A stretch of 64,000 nucleotides of DNA from Rhineura floridana (lineage: Eukaryota; Chordata; Lepidosauria; Squamata; Rhineuridae): positions 46,967,898 to 47,031,897 of the forward strand of contig NC_084489.1 of assembly GCF_030035675.1 (NCBI RefSeq), read 5' to 3'. Made by a program: the position numbers and the translations under genes. The notes beneath the pieces were generated by a model. The model saw nothing but the letters and a program-made list of their open reading frames with translations, was not told the origin of the DNA and searched no databases. This document shows, in pieces, positions 44,267-56,400 of the stretch (positions are counted from its first letter, which is position 1; every line of letters starts with the position of its first letter).

Positions 44267-46657
44267 TTTTTGTATTGTACTAGTTATTGATTTGTGTTGT
44301 TTTCTTTTTGTATTGTTTTGGTTTTGAAAATTGGAATAAAAATTAATTGAAAAAAAAAAAAGATAATGAGCTGAAAAGGAGGAAGAGGCCCTCCTTCGCA
44401 ATGCCCACTCAAGGAAAGTACTAAAAGCTTCGAAGGCAGCACAAGACACAGAGCAGCCCATCGGCATAGCCCTATCCACGTAAAACTGGCCTTGAAATTT
44501 GAAACCTAGCAAATCGACATCAGCAGGGTGTACCGGTAGGAGACAAAAAGCGGATTTTATATCACACTTTGCCATTAAAGCACCCTTACCAGCCCTACGA
44601 ACTACTCTCACCGCCTCATCAAACGATGTATATCTGACCGATGCATGCATCGGAGAAATGCCATCATTAACAGAAGCACCCTTAGGGAATGACAAATTAT
44701 GGATAAGGCGATAATTCCCAGGCTGCTTCTTAGGGACAATACCTAATGGAGAAATCCTCAAATTCTGTAATGGAGGAAAAGGAAATGGGCCTGAGATACG
44801 GTCAGCAAGTATCTCCTTGCTGAGTTTAGCCAACACAACCGGGGCCATATTATTAAGAGAGGGCTGGTTAGCAGAGGAAGTAGCAACCCTTGGACCTACA
44901 AAAGGAATGCGAAAACCTTTCGTAAAACCCTGAAGCAGGAAGCTAGCTGCTTGCCTATTGGGATAACCTTCTAACAACCCAGCTAAAGGAATCAGCTTAA
45001 TAGGGCTACTCGCCTTGCGACGTACTGCCGCTATTGCCAGCCCCATGTTTGGGATGCTGGTGTTCCCCTGATCCCTGGCGAGCCTGCTGTCCACACTGGC
45101 AGGAGGAACTGGGGTGAGCGCCACCACACAGTCCACAGGCGTGTCGGAAGCGACAGGGACGCCTGAGGCATCGGCCGGAGCTTAAATGTCCAGCAGACCT
45201 GCTGGGATTGAACCCATTGCCCGCCTTGGCTGTAGCCAGAGGCGGAAGGCTGCACACGTGCTAAAAGGTGCCCACTGTTGGCCCTATCGCCAGGAATAGG
45301 CCTGGCAGGGGTCATAGAGCGCAGCCATAGGCCCGCATGCTCAACGTCCCAACGAAGGGTAGGATCCAAAGCCGCCCTTTGCCTGAAATTCTCATCGTAC
45401 TGCAACCAAGCAGTACCAGAGAATTCACAAAAAGCCCGATGAATAATGTCCTGATATTTTATCATAGACAGGGCCCTAGACAGATATGCCTGAGTCATAA
45501 TGCCCATATAAATAGTATAGGCATTCAGCCAGTTAGGCCATACACGGTCAACCCTCTTTTTTGTGGCTGCCTCACACTCCTTTGAATCATGACCTTCTTT
45601 AGGTTTGGTCTCATTTTTGCGGAAAAATAGAGTAAACAAATCCATGTACTCCCCACACCAAATTTTTTCCTTCGTAGATGCCATTAAATGGTCACCCAAC
45701 GGAAGGGAGGTATCGCCTTGTGGGTAAACACCCTGAGGAAGAGGCAAAAAAGCGGAGGACGAGCTAGAGGAAGCCACAGATGGCTGCCAAGGAGTCACAG
45801 CTGCAGCTGGCCAGGGAAGCTGAGGTTGCTGCAGAACTAACCCCCCCCCTAAACACACAAGGCTGAGTCATACTACCCTGCAGCTGAGAGCCTGCCGCGG
45901 GAGGGTCTTGTGCAAGTATACCTTGAGCATGTATCTGTGTATCGTGAGCAAGTGTTGCAGTATGCTCACCTGTATAAGCAGCGGGAGAGGCAACCACAGG
46001 AGGTGCCACGAACCTAGAAGTATCGGGAGGTAGAGGCGGGATTACAGGCGAAGAAAACGGAAGCTGTCCCTGTAATGGCACAGCAACAGCCGGAACCGGT
46101 ACCATAGCGGAGGAAATGGAGGATGGAACTGTAGATGATGCAGCTGGAGGCATCAGAACAGTCGGCGCCTCAGCGGGTGCTACAGCTTCAAGAATGCCAA
46201 TCCTAGAAACCAAATCAGCAAGAATACTGGACTTAGAACTCTTGGCCGCCAAGCGGGCAGATTTCTTACCTGAAGGGGCAGAACTCGGGCCCGCCTCCAG
46301 ATCCAGAGGCTGCCGGCGCTCCCTCTCCAAAGCATCCACCCTAGCCACCAAATCTCGACTGGTTCCCATATCTTCGTCTTCATCAGAAGACTGGTGCTGC
46401 TGCGATGGAGGGCGCTTAGATGCCTGTTTCACCACACGAACACCTTTTTTCTGTTGAACCTTCCTGGGTGGCATGATAACGCTTGCTGGACCAAAGAGCA
46501 ACAGCAGAAACAACAAGTTTAAGTAACTACTAAAAATTTCCTAAGAAAAGCAGCAATAAAACACAGAAAAGTTTTTTTTTAATTGCAAGAGGAAACAACC
46601 ACAACCACCTATCCAAAACGAAGGAACAGACTAAATTCAAGCAGAATTATAATAAAC

Positions 46658-46659
<2 letters not shown>

Positions 46660-46694
<35 letters not shown>

Positions 46695-46695
46695 T
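46660..46695 (+). repeat. (ATT)n microsatellite
   Basis: About 11 ATT units within the 5' untranslated part of the Ngaro-type element, next to a G-rich run at 46704-46735. Confidence 0.95.
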
Positions 46696-47368
46696 TAATA
46701 AAAGGGGGGTTGGGGGTTAAGGGGGGTTGGGATATGGGTAATAGGAATGAGAGAAGAAGGGCCGGGGATATGAGTAGTAGGGGGGCTATGTAAATTAAAT
46801 TGCCAAACCTTTATATCGAGGAAATATTAAATAAACAGACAACTGCAACAATTAATATTGAATTATATGTAAACAATCAATAGACAATTAATATACCCAA
46901 CAACCAATGTGAAAACAAAACAAGAAAAGACGCAAGGAATAGGCAATTTCGACAAAACTAAGACACTAAGAAAACTATGGAGGGCGGGGATTTTCACGAT
47001 ACAAACGGGACAAAAATTACAAGGAAAAATTCCAGAGGAGAGTAATAAGCAGGAACGTCGCCACCCAAACACCCCGTAAGAAACCACGCTGGGCCAGATA
47101 AAGCAACAAGCGCTATAAGCGCAGCAAGGCCCCTCCTGTAAACTTAAAACAAACTAAACAGCCGGCAAGCCGGCGGGAAGCCGCCGGGCGCGAGAGCGGA
47201 TGCCCGCAGCCCAGCTGACCGGCGGGAATAAAATCAACAATAAACTAATGGGAATAAGCGAAAGGAACGGGGAACAGACAGAAACAAACAACAATTGAAT
47301 GAAACAGCAGTGGAAACGATCACCAACTAGATGACAACGGAGCCCCAGCAAGCGAGGACCAACGTTAT

Positions 47369-47547
47369 GTGCCGCAAGGCAAAAAAGGGAAACGCAGAGG
47401 GGAAGGAGCAGCCTTATATCCGCTGCTCAAACCCCTACCTGATTGGTGAAGCAATCTCACGTGGCACCATTTCAGAAATTTGAGAATGTTCCCGAGCCTC
47501 CTTATAATTAGGGTGGCGGCAAACTCGCCCCTAAACAGGAATGCCAT
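47369..47547 (-). repeat. Ngaro split repeat A1 (5' end)
   Basis: Contains, on the minus strand, a TATA-like GATATAAGG between complementary GAGCAGC and GCTGCTC heptamers (47406-47428). The same layout is seen in the second Ngaro-type element at 63167-63191. It is therefore the probable promoter-bearing end. Confidence 0.85.
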
Positions 47548-48260
47548 TATAAAATCAATGGAGAGTGAGCACTTGTTTTTTCTACATAATCCACACACAG
47601 TCTACATTCATTGCATATGTTTTGCCCTAGAAAAGTGCTTCTTAATAAACTGGTTTCAATCCAAAAATGAAACCTCATTGCAGATTGATTCTGCATTGCC
47701 TTGCAGTGTGTCCATTTGTAAACAGATGAAACCAGATGTAGGCAGAACTGGCAATGGAGGGTGTATCTAAACCTGCCCAATTACATAAGTGAGCATATAC
47801 CAAGATCACAACAACTGCTTCTTTCTTTATTCTCCTGGGTCAAGTGCAAGGAGGAAAAGACATGGATATTCTAATTGGGGGGTGGGTGTCAAATGTATAT
47901 TAAGTAACCACACCCAGCCTTGTGGACAGCAGGATGTTTATTTATTAAATTTATTTATTTATTAAATTTATTAGTCACCCATCTGGCTGGTTGTCCAGCC
48001 ACTCTAGATTGTAAAATCAATCTAGACTGAAAGCCGCATGTGCATAGCCTGTATTATTTAAAAGAAAGTGCATGCTCAAAGGTTGTTTAGTACTGGTGCT
48101 TTACTTTCAGCTAAACCTATCATTAGCATGGCTGTACACCTTACTGCCATGCAGCCATCACCTTCCATTTCCCATTCCCACGGAAACTTGCTAACAGTGG
48201 TAATGAGAAGGGCTCTGACAGCATTTTATTAGACATCATTATCATTTATTATCTACTATT
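47548..48260. other. Unassigned sequence with a minus-strand LINE tail
   Basis: No motif to about 47937. 47938-48010 is the complement of an L2-type terminus (TTTATTTATTAAATTTATTT repeated, then 'CACCCATCTGGCTGG'). The remainder is unassigned. Confidence 0.45.
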
Positions 48261-48408
48261 CTATGATTCTGTATTCAAGAGGCAGCTGGACAGCCATCTA
48301 TCGGGAATGCTTTGATTTGGATTCCTGCACTGAGCAGGGGGTTGGACTCGATGGCCTTATAGGCCCCTTCCAACTCTACTATTCTATGATTCTATGATTC
48401 TATGATCA
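48261..48408 (+). mobile_element. Short CR1 3' end flanked by its own tail sequence
   Basis: About 134 bp of CR1 C-terminus and 3' UTR ('TATTCAAGAGGCAGCTGGAC', 'GGCCTTATAGGCCCC') with the octamer tail. The sequence just left of it, TCTACTATTCTATGATTCT, equals the CR1 tail itself. So the copy either landed in an older CR1 end or was primed on tail-like sequence. Confidence 0.8.
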
Positions 48409-48549
48409 TTGTGAATGCCACAAACTCTGGAAAACATAGCTTCTCAGACCATCTGGCTCCTTATATTAATATCAGAAGCACAATGAGATCTAGGAATCAG
48501 AATGGGCCCAAGCTTAAAATAGTGAATATGGGCATGAACTGACTTGAGT

Positions 48550-51500
48550 TTACCTTGCTTGTGTTTGGTGAATGATTCCTAAGTGTGCCCAGTTAGAATC
48601 CTGAGAAAGTGTTGTGAACACCAGATACAAAATGGCTGCTGTGGGAAGGGGGGTGGCAGCATTACACAAAATGGCTGCCACATCTAAAAGCGCAGAAATA
48701 GACAGGACCACAAAATGGTGTGGGCATGCCACCTTCCAAATAGGAAACAAAAACACATACATGAGTCACTGCTGTGCTCACTCATAGAGAGAAGCAAACA
48801 AGAACTGAGCAGGAAGAGCAAACCAACTCCCATGTGTTGTGAATCTTTGAGGGGATATTTATTAGCACCATTTTTTATTTATTTTTTATTAATTGTATTT
48901 GTGTGGTTGTTGTTCTGTGTGTTTTGTGTGTGTGGATTAGTGTAGTGTGAATGATTTGTATGATTGTTTTGTGTGTGTGTATTTGTGTATTTTTATTATG
49001 TGCCTGGGAGAAAGGATTCCATCCTTCATGGGCGGACTTTCGGGGGCCCCAATTAACGTAGTGACGGGTAATGGGAGGTATGGTGTTAGGAGGAGAACTG
49101 GCCAGGTAAGGGGAACTCGTCCCAGACAAGTTGTGTCTGTGCCTTGTTCCGGTTCTCCTCTTACCCACAGGATTGCTGGTTGTCCTATCAGCCAGCTCTC
49201 GGATCTCCACGTGCTGCTCTTGAATGCCAGGTCGGTACATAATAAAACCTCCCTTGTCCATCATTTAATTCTGGAGGAGGATGCCGATCTGGCATGTATA
49301 ACCGAGACCTGGGTGGGTGATCAGGGAGGAGTTGCTCTTTCCCAGCTTTGCCCACCCAGGTATGTGGTTCAGCACTGTGGTAGATCTGAGGGCCGGGGAG
49401 GGGGAGTTGCTGTGGTCTATAGAAGTACTTTCCCTCTCACACAGCACCCTGTCCAGGCGGCAACTGGTCTGGAATGTCTCCACCTTGTATTGGGCCAGGG
49501 AGACAGACTAGGAATACTGTTGGTGTACCGTCCACCTTGCTGCCCAACAGCTTCCTTAGCTGAGCTGACGGAGATAGTCTCGGAGGTACTATTGAGATCC
49601 CCTAGACTTTTGGTACTGGGGGATTTCAATGTCCACGCCGAGGCTGTCTTATCTGGTGCAGCTCAGGACTTCATTGCCTCCATGACAACAATGGGGCTGT
49701 CTCAATTTTCTACTGGCCCAACGCATGTGTCGGGACACACTCTTGATTTGATCTTCGCCACTGGTCATGGAGATGGTGATCTGGAGGTGGGATGTTTTTC
49801 ATCTACCCCATTGTCATGGACAGATCACCGCTTGTTGAGATTTAGACTTACAGTAGCTCTTCCCCTCTGCAAAGGTGGAGGACCTATTAGGTTGGTCCGC
49901 TCCCGGAGTCTGATGGATCCTCTTGGTTTTCAGAGGGCCCTGGGAAATTTTCCGGCTGATAAGACTGGTGCTCCTGTCGAGGCCCTGGTCGCATTGTGGA
50001 ATACGGAGATGACTCGGGCTATTGACACGATCGCTCCTGCGCGCCCCCTCCGATGTAGAGCTCATACAGCTCTGTGGTATACCCCGGAGCTGAGAGTGAT
50101 GAAACAAGAGAGGAGGAGGCTGGAGTGCAGATGGAGGCGAACTCCCAACGAATGTAACCATGCTTTGGGAAGTGCCACCAATAAGTTGTATATGAAAGCG
50201 GTAAGGACAGCGAAAAAACTTTATTTCGCTGCCTCTATTAGGTCATCCTTATGCCGCCCAGCGGAGCTTTTTAAAGTTGTGCGGGGGCTTTTACACTCTG
50301 GCCCTCACGATATAGAAACATCTGAAGCCCGCTGCAACGAAATTGCTGGACACTTTCAAAATAAGATTGCTTGCATCCGTAGGGACTTAGACTCCGACGT
50401 TGTGACAGATGAATCCAGTGAAGTGTCCGGAGCACGGCCTTGTCCTTTATTATTGGATGAGTTTCAGTTGGTGCAGCTCGAGGAAGTGGACAAGGTGCTT
50501 GGAATGGTCCGGGCAACCACGTCTGTTCTGGATCCTTGCCCATCTTGGCTAGTGAAAGCTAGCAGGGCTGGAACCACCGGCTGGGCCAAGGAAGTGGTTA
50601 ATGCCTCCTTGAGAGAGGGAGTAGTCCCTAGTAGCCTCAAGGAGGCAATAGTGAGAGCTCTTTTAAAGAAACCTTCCCTGGACCCAGATAATTTGAACAA
50701 CTACAGACTGGTGGCGAATGTCCCCTTTTTGGGCAAGGTTTTGGAGCGGGTGGTTGCTAACCAGCTCCAGGTGCTCTTGGATGAAACTGATTATCTGGAT
50801 CCGTTTCAATCCGGTTTTAGGCCCGGTTTTGGCACTGAAACAGCCTTTGTCGCCCTGTATTATGACCTTTGTCGGGAGAGGGACAGGGGGAGTGTGACTT
50901 TGTTGATTCTCCTTGATCTCTCAGCGGCGTTTGATACCATCGACCATGGTATCCTTCTGGGGAGACTCACGGAGTTGTGAGTTGGGGGTACTGCTTGGCA
51001 GTGGTTCTGCTCCTACTTCGCGGATCATCGCCAGAAGGTAGTGCTTGGGGAACATTACTTGACACCCTGGACTCTCCATTGTGGAGTCCCTCAGGGGTCG
51101 GTTTTGTCCCCCATGCTTTTCAACATCTACATGCAGCCGCTGGGTGCGGTCATCAGGAGTTTTGGAGTGCGTTGTCATCAGTATGCTGATGACACGCAAC
51201 TCTATTTCTCCTTATCTTCTTCAGGTGAGTCTGTTGATGTGCTGAACCGTTGCCTGACTGCGATAATGGACTGGATGAGAACTAATAAACTGAGACTCAA
51301 TCCAGACAAGACTGAGACAGTGTTGGTGAACGCCTTCCCCGCTCAGATGGTGGATGTGCATCCTGTTCTGGATGGGGTTACACTCCCCCTGAAAGAACAG
51401 GTCCGTAGTTTGGGGGTCCTTTTTGACCCTTCCTTGTCTCTTGAGGCTCAAGTGGCTTCGGTGGCACAGAACGCGTTTTACCATCTCCATTTGGTAGCCC

Positions 51501-52240
51501 AACTACGCCCCTATCTGGATGGCGACGACCTCGCCTCAGTTGCTCATGCTCTGGTAACTTCGAGATTGGATTACTGTAATGCGCTCTACATAGGGCTGCC
51601 CTTGAAGACAGTTCAGAAGCTTCAGCTAGTGCAGAATGCGGCAGTTAGACTATTGACGAGGACCAGTCGGTCTTCGCACATAACTCCTGTTCTGGCTTGC
51701 CTGCACTGGCTACCTATTTGCTTCCGGGCGAGATTCAAGGTGTTGGTTATGACCTATAAAGCCTTACATGGCGTGGGACCGCAATACCTGGTGGAACGCC
51801 TCTCCCGCTATGAACCTACCCGCTCACTTCGTTCAGCATCTAAGGCCCTCCTCCGGGTACCAACCCATCGTGAAGCCCGGAGGGTGGTTACTAGATCTAG
51901 GGCCTTTTCTGTGGTGGCCCCCGAGTTGTGGAATAGCCTCCCTGAAGAGGTACGCCTGGCGCCTACTTTATTATCTTTCCGGCACCAGGTAAAGAACTTC
52001 TTATGCTCCCAGGCATTTTAATCATTTTAATCTTTTAATCTTTTTAATTTTGTAATACTAATCCTTTTATCATCTTATATTTTGTTTAATTGTATTTTGT
52101 TTTCATTGTGTCTTATATGTTTTGTGATTTTATTATTATGATGTATGTATTTTATCCTATTCTGTTTACCGCCCTGAGAGCTACTTGCTATGGGTGGTAT
52201 GTAAATGTAACAAAATAAATAAATAAAATAATAAATAAAC
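48550..52240 (+). mobile_element. L2 LINE, nearly intact
   Basis: About 3.7 kb: GT-rich 5' UTR, one long ORF (48998-52021) and a 3' UTR with 'GTTTACCGCCCTGAGAGC' and (AAAT)n tail. The 3' end is nearly identical to the truncated copy at 15607-15913, so this is a young subfamily. The 5' boundary is approximate and no TSD was identified. Confidence 0.9.
48998..52021 (+). CDS. L2 ORF2: endonuclease-reverse transcriptase, one in-frame TGA
   Basis: From ATG 48998 ('MCLGERIPSFMGG') the frame stays open for 1,007 codons except TGA at 50978-50980 (codon 661, between 'LTEL' and 'VGGTAWQWF'); CGA or GGA to TGA is the simplest explanation. The endonuclease (about residues 65-290) has 'LLNARSVHNK', 'ITETWVGDQ', 'VLGDFNVHAE' and 'SWTDHRLL'. 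RT follows with 'NLNNYRLVANVPFLGKVLERV', 'FQSGFRPGFGTETA', 'LILLDLSAAFDTIDHG', 'GVPQGSVLSPMLFN' and the catalytic 'YADDTQLYFS'. The C-terminus has 'LHWLPICFRARFKVL' and 'ELWNSLPEEVR'. It is a target-primed reverse transcription enzyme, close to functional. Supplies the family reference for all other L2 pieces here. Confidence 0.93.
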
Positions 52241-52494
52241 CATTGGAATTATCGCTGGGTACACTGAAACTCAAAGGCACCACATTAATAACCCCTGACA
52301 TACCATCACTATGGATAAATGAATGTGGGGAATTAAAATGTATCTAGACACAGCTATCTGGAGTTTCCTGTAATATTGCTCAGAGCAATGTTACCTACTA
52401 GTACCAGATAAGATTAAGGGAGAGGAAGGGGGCCATGAGAGGTCACTTACCCAGGGAACACTCAGACTTGGAGCCAGTTCTTTCTTTCATTCTT

Positions 52495-52745
52495 AGTTGT
52501 TATTCACTAATAGGCAAAATACCTTGCGATGTTAGAATGTACCTATAGCCCACAGATATTTCTATCAAACTTTAAAAAGCAGGGAAATTGGGCAGCTACA
52601 GTGAATGCATCAGGGGAGCAGAAGACCTGACCTCCTCTCTGAGATATTGTACTGCCCTACAAATTTGTAAACATGCCAACACAATTTGGGTTAGTCTTTC
52701 ACAGTCCAATCCACTTTCTGTGTAGCTTGGAAGAATTTGGTAACA
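52495..52745 (-). repeat. Repeat a, minus strand
   Basis: Inverse of 24480-24740: 'TTATTCACTAATAGGC', 'CTATAGCCCACAGATATTTC', 'GAGATATTGTACTGCCCTAC' and 'TAGTCTTTCACAGTCCAATC' match by complement in the same relative order. Confidence 0.65.
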
Positions 52746-53290
52746 TGTGCCTCTGAGCATATGGTGAGTAGTGGCAACACCTGCCATCTCCAAAGATGGA
52801 GAATTACATTTTTGTATGTTTGTTGGTGTTCTTACTTTGCTTCTTTTCTGTGCTACTACTGTTCCTACAGAGAATCTAACCTAGAAAATTATATTTCTCT
52901 CATTATTCATTCTAGAAATCTGTGTCAAATTTATTTATATTAATTTCAAAGCCTTTTTATTGGTCCATGTCATATGATGGTGAAGACAGCCTTTTGTGTT
53001 TCAAACTGGAGGTTATGTTCTATTTCTATTTTGGGCACATTAACAGTTGAATCTGAAACTGCGTTTGATGTAAAATCAGACTAATCACAATATGTTGCTG
53101 CTTAAGCAATAACTCTAGCTGTTGGAAAAAACAAACTTGCTCAAGATGCATGTTTTCAGCTTGCTATGCGTAAACTATTCCACTTAAGGAAAGGTGGGCA
53201 TGCTCAATTAAAAACATAGAGCACGTCTAGAATTTTGCTAGAATATATTTCACCTCCCACTGTTTTATCTTGTGCAAACTGAGACATTCC
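52745..53290. other. No recognised feature
   Basis: AT-rich. It does not correspond to the pyrimidine-rich interval that separates repeats b and a at 24.1-24.5 kb. Confidence 0.45.
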
Positions 53291-53402
53291 TCATGTCCAT
53301 TGGAAACTATTCTGCAGAACTGAGAGTTGCTAGGAGAGGCCCTGTTCCTCTCACAGAGCTTCAATCAGAGCAGCTGACTGTTAAACCACTCTGGCCACTG
53401 GA

Positions 53403-56400
53403 TGTTGTGCGGCACTCATCATCAGTTTATTGGAAGGGGAAGCGGCAAAATGGGCCACCCCGTATTTGATCCGCAACGACCAGATATTGCACCAGTTTGA
53501 TGCCTTCAAGAATGCGATGGGGGACATGTTCCGAGACCCCCAGAGGAAGGAGATGGTTGCCCACCAGTTAGGGACCCTGAGACAGGGAAGGGGGTCTGTA
53601 GGGCAATACACAAATGCTTTTCGTGTTTTGTCTCAGGAGACGGAGTACAATGACCCAGCCTTGATGTACTTCTACAGAAATGGACTGAGTCCAGAAGTGT
53701 TGGATGAACAGGCGCGCTCCACACACCCCGACTCACTGAGGGGTTTGATTCAACTGAGTTTGCAGATAGAGAGCCACTTAGAAGGAAGAAAGTTGGAGCG
53801 AAGAATGGAGCTTTCACGGAGTCAGGTTGCTGCTCCGCTGCCCCGTGCGCGCCCCGTGCCCAATCCTGGCATCCCTACTGTCTCGGGAGAGGAGCCCATG
53901 CAGATTGGGGGGGCTAGACCGTGATTGACAGAGGAGGAGAGGGAAAGACGCCGGAGGGAAGGACTGTGTCTCTATTGCGGAAAGTCTGGACACCTCGCCA
54001 GAAATTGTGAAGCCAAAACCGGAAGATCCCAGCCGCCGGAAAACTTCACATCCCAGCTCTTGTACAGGCTAGAGAGTTGGGGGGTGCTACAGACACTGAG
54101 CCTCCGTTACGACCCCTTCCCTCCCAAGGGGCCCTTCTGTTGCCCATTCGCATCACCCTATCCTGAGGTGAGAGCTTCTCAGCCAAGGCTATGATTGACA
54201 GCAGAGCATCCTCTTGTTTCATAGACCGAGAGTTGGCGCTACACCACGCTATTCCCACAAGAGAACTGAGTCAGCGGTTGGCAGTGGGAACTATAGATGG
54301 CCGGCATCTGGAGTCTGGGGGGGTGACTCAGGTGACTGAGTCCGTGGAAATGAAGGTCCCTGGGCATCGGGAAGACCTGTCGTTCTATGTGGCATCCTTG
54401 CCGCGTTTCCCGGTGGTGTTGGTTATGCCTTGGCTGGTTAGGCACAACCCCACAATCTTTTGGGATGAAGCTGTGGTGGTTTTTATCTCCAAGTACTGCC
54501 ATCAACATTGCCAGCCTGAAGAGGAGCCACAGGTGTTGGCAGGGGCGTCTCCCCCAAGGGAGATAACTTTGCCCGCCAAATATGGGAGTTTTTGGGACGT
54601 CTTCGATAAAAAGGAAGCGGAGCAACTCCCTCCTCACCGGCCCTATGATTGTGCCATTGATTTGGTGCCTGGAGCACGCATCCCCGCCGGGCGGATCTAC
54701 TCTCTATCTGAACCAGAGTTGGCAGCATTAAGGGAGTTTCTGGACGCCAATTTGAAGAAAGGCTTCATTCGCCCTTCACAGTCCCCAGCTGGTGCACCCC
54801 TGCTGTTTGTGAAGAAAAAAAGGGGGGAGCTCTGTCCCTGTAATAATTATCGAGCCCTAAACCAGCCCACTATCCCTAATAGTTACCCGCTGCCGCTCAT
54901 TAGGGAAATGTTGGAGAGGTTGCGTTCCGCCAAAATTTTCACGAAACTGGACTTGAGAGGAGCTTACAACTTGGTGAGGATTAAGGGAGGTCATGAATGG
55001 AAGACTGCGTTTAAGACCCGTTACGGTCAGTTTGAGTATTTGGTGATGCCATATGGGTTGTCGGGAGCACCTGGAGTCTTCCAAAATTGTATGAATGACA
55101 TCTTTCGGGACTTTGTGGACCACTTTATGATAGTGTATTTGGATGATATCCTGATTTATTCAAATACTCCCGAGGAACACGAGTCGCATGTGCGTGCAGT
55201 GCTGCAGAAGTTACGGGAACACCGTCTTTACGCAAAGCTGGAAAAGTGTGGGTTTGACCTAACCACGTTGGACTTTCTGGGGTATCGGATGTCTCCAGCA
55301 GGAGTAGAAATGGACCCAGAAAAAGTTCGTTGTGTACTCACGTGGCAACCCCCCAAGACCAAGAAGGATTTGCAATGCTTCTTGGGCTTTGCGAATTACT
55401 ACCATCGTTTCATAGCCAACTACTCCCATCAGACCGCACCGCTCACGGATTGCCTGAAGGGCTCATGACCTTTCCAATGGAGAGAAGCTGCACAAGAGGC
55501 TTTCGAGAGCCTGAAGCGAAGGTTTGCTACCGAACCCATACTACAGCATGCCGACCCGGCGCTCCCTTTTGTGGTAGAGCGATCGGAGGGGTTCTTTTGC
55601 AACCAGCCCAGAAAGGGGGAGAACTGATGCCTTGTGCCTACTTTTCCAGAAAGTTAACCGACTCTGAACAAAACTACACTGTGTGGGAAAAGGAGCTATT
55701 AGCCATTAGAGATGCCTTTGAAGCCTGGAGACACCATCTGGAAGGGGCGCAGTATGAAATTGAGGTGCGCACGGACCAGCGTAATCTACAGAGTCTTCAT
55801 ACCGCCCATAAACTCAATCAGAGGCAAGTGCGCTGGGCTCAGTTCTTCACATGGTTCCATTTCAAAATTCATTATATCTCCCAAGCACAGAATAAGCGGG
55901 CTGATGCCCTCTCAAGGAAGCCAGAATTTCTGAGGGATCCCACCCCAAGACCGTTACAGTACATAATCCCTCCCGAGCGGTGAGTAGTAGGGGCCTGCCA
56001 AGATTCTTGGGAAGCCGAAGTGCATGAAGCGCAACAACAGGACCCTTTTGTGCAGGAGCAGCAGGTCGAAGTGGGCGTGTCACCCCAGGCATAACAGAAG
56101 GACCTTATATGGAAGGATGGCATACTGCACCGTCAGGAAGCTGTTTATGTGCCCCCTGGAGAACTGCGAGTGAGGGTACTACATCAGTGCCATGACGCCC
56201 CCACGGCAGGCCACTTTGGAGTTTTTAAGACCATTCAAGCTGTCACTCGGGAGTTCTGGTGGCCCAAGGTGAAGAAGGACGTAGAGCATTACATTCACTC
56301 TTGCCCCACTTGCATGAGGGCTAAACATGCCACTGGGAAGCCACCAGGGCTACTGGAACCCCTCCCTACTCCAGGAGGACCTTGGTGAATGATTACTATG

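Larger units (their letters stand above)
42227..44359 (+). mobile_element. ORF1-only L1-related element inserted in Ngaro
   Basis: Flanked by a perfect 19 bp TSD, AAGATAATGAGCTGAAAAG (42208-42226 and 44360-44378), with a poly-A tail preceded by AATAAAAATTAATTG. About 780 bp of 5' UTR, one L1 ORF1-like frame (43009-43692) and a 3' UTR with a 247 bp duplication; no endonuclease or RT. The size and content parallel mammalian HAL1 (half-L1). It needs another LINE's enzyme to move. It is well preserved and younger than the Ngaro host element. Confidence 0.85.
38512..47547 (-). mobile_element. Ngaro-type tyrosine-recombinase retrotransposon (fossil)
   Basis: In minus orientation the parts run: repeat A1 (47547-47369), gag-like region (about 46500-45030), reverse transcriptase (about 45030-44380), RNase H (about 41950-41500), tyrosine recombinase (about 41180-40390), SGNH-type hydrolase (about 40200-39775), then B1, A2 and B2. 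Split direct repeats, YR and hydrolase together are the vertebrate Ngaro layout; no methyltransferase domain was noticed. A 2.13 kb L1-related insertion lies between RT and RNase H. Net length is about 6.9 kb. A1/A2 and B1/B2 differ by roughly 2.5-3% by eye, suggesting a moderate age. It is broken, with a handful of breaks. Confidence 0.88.
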
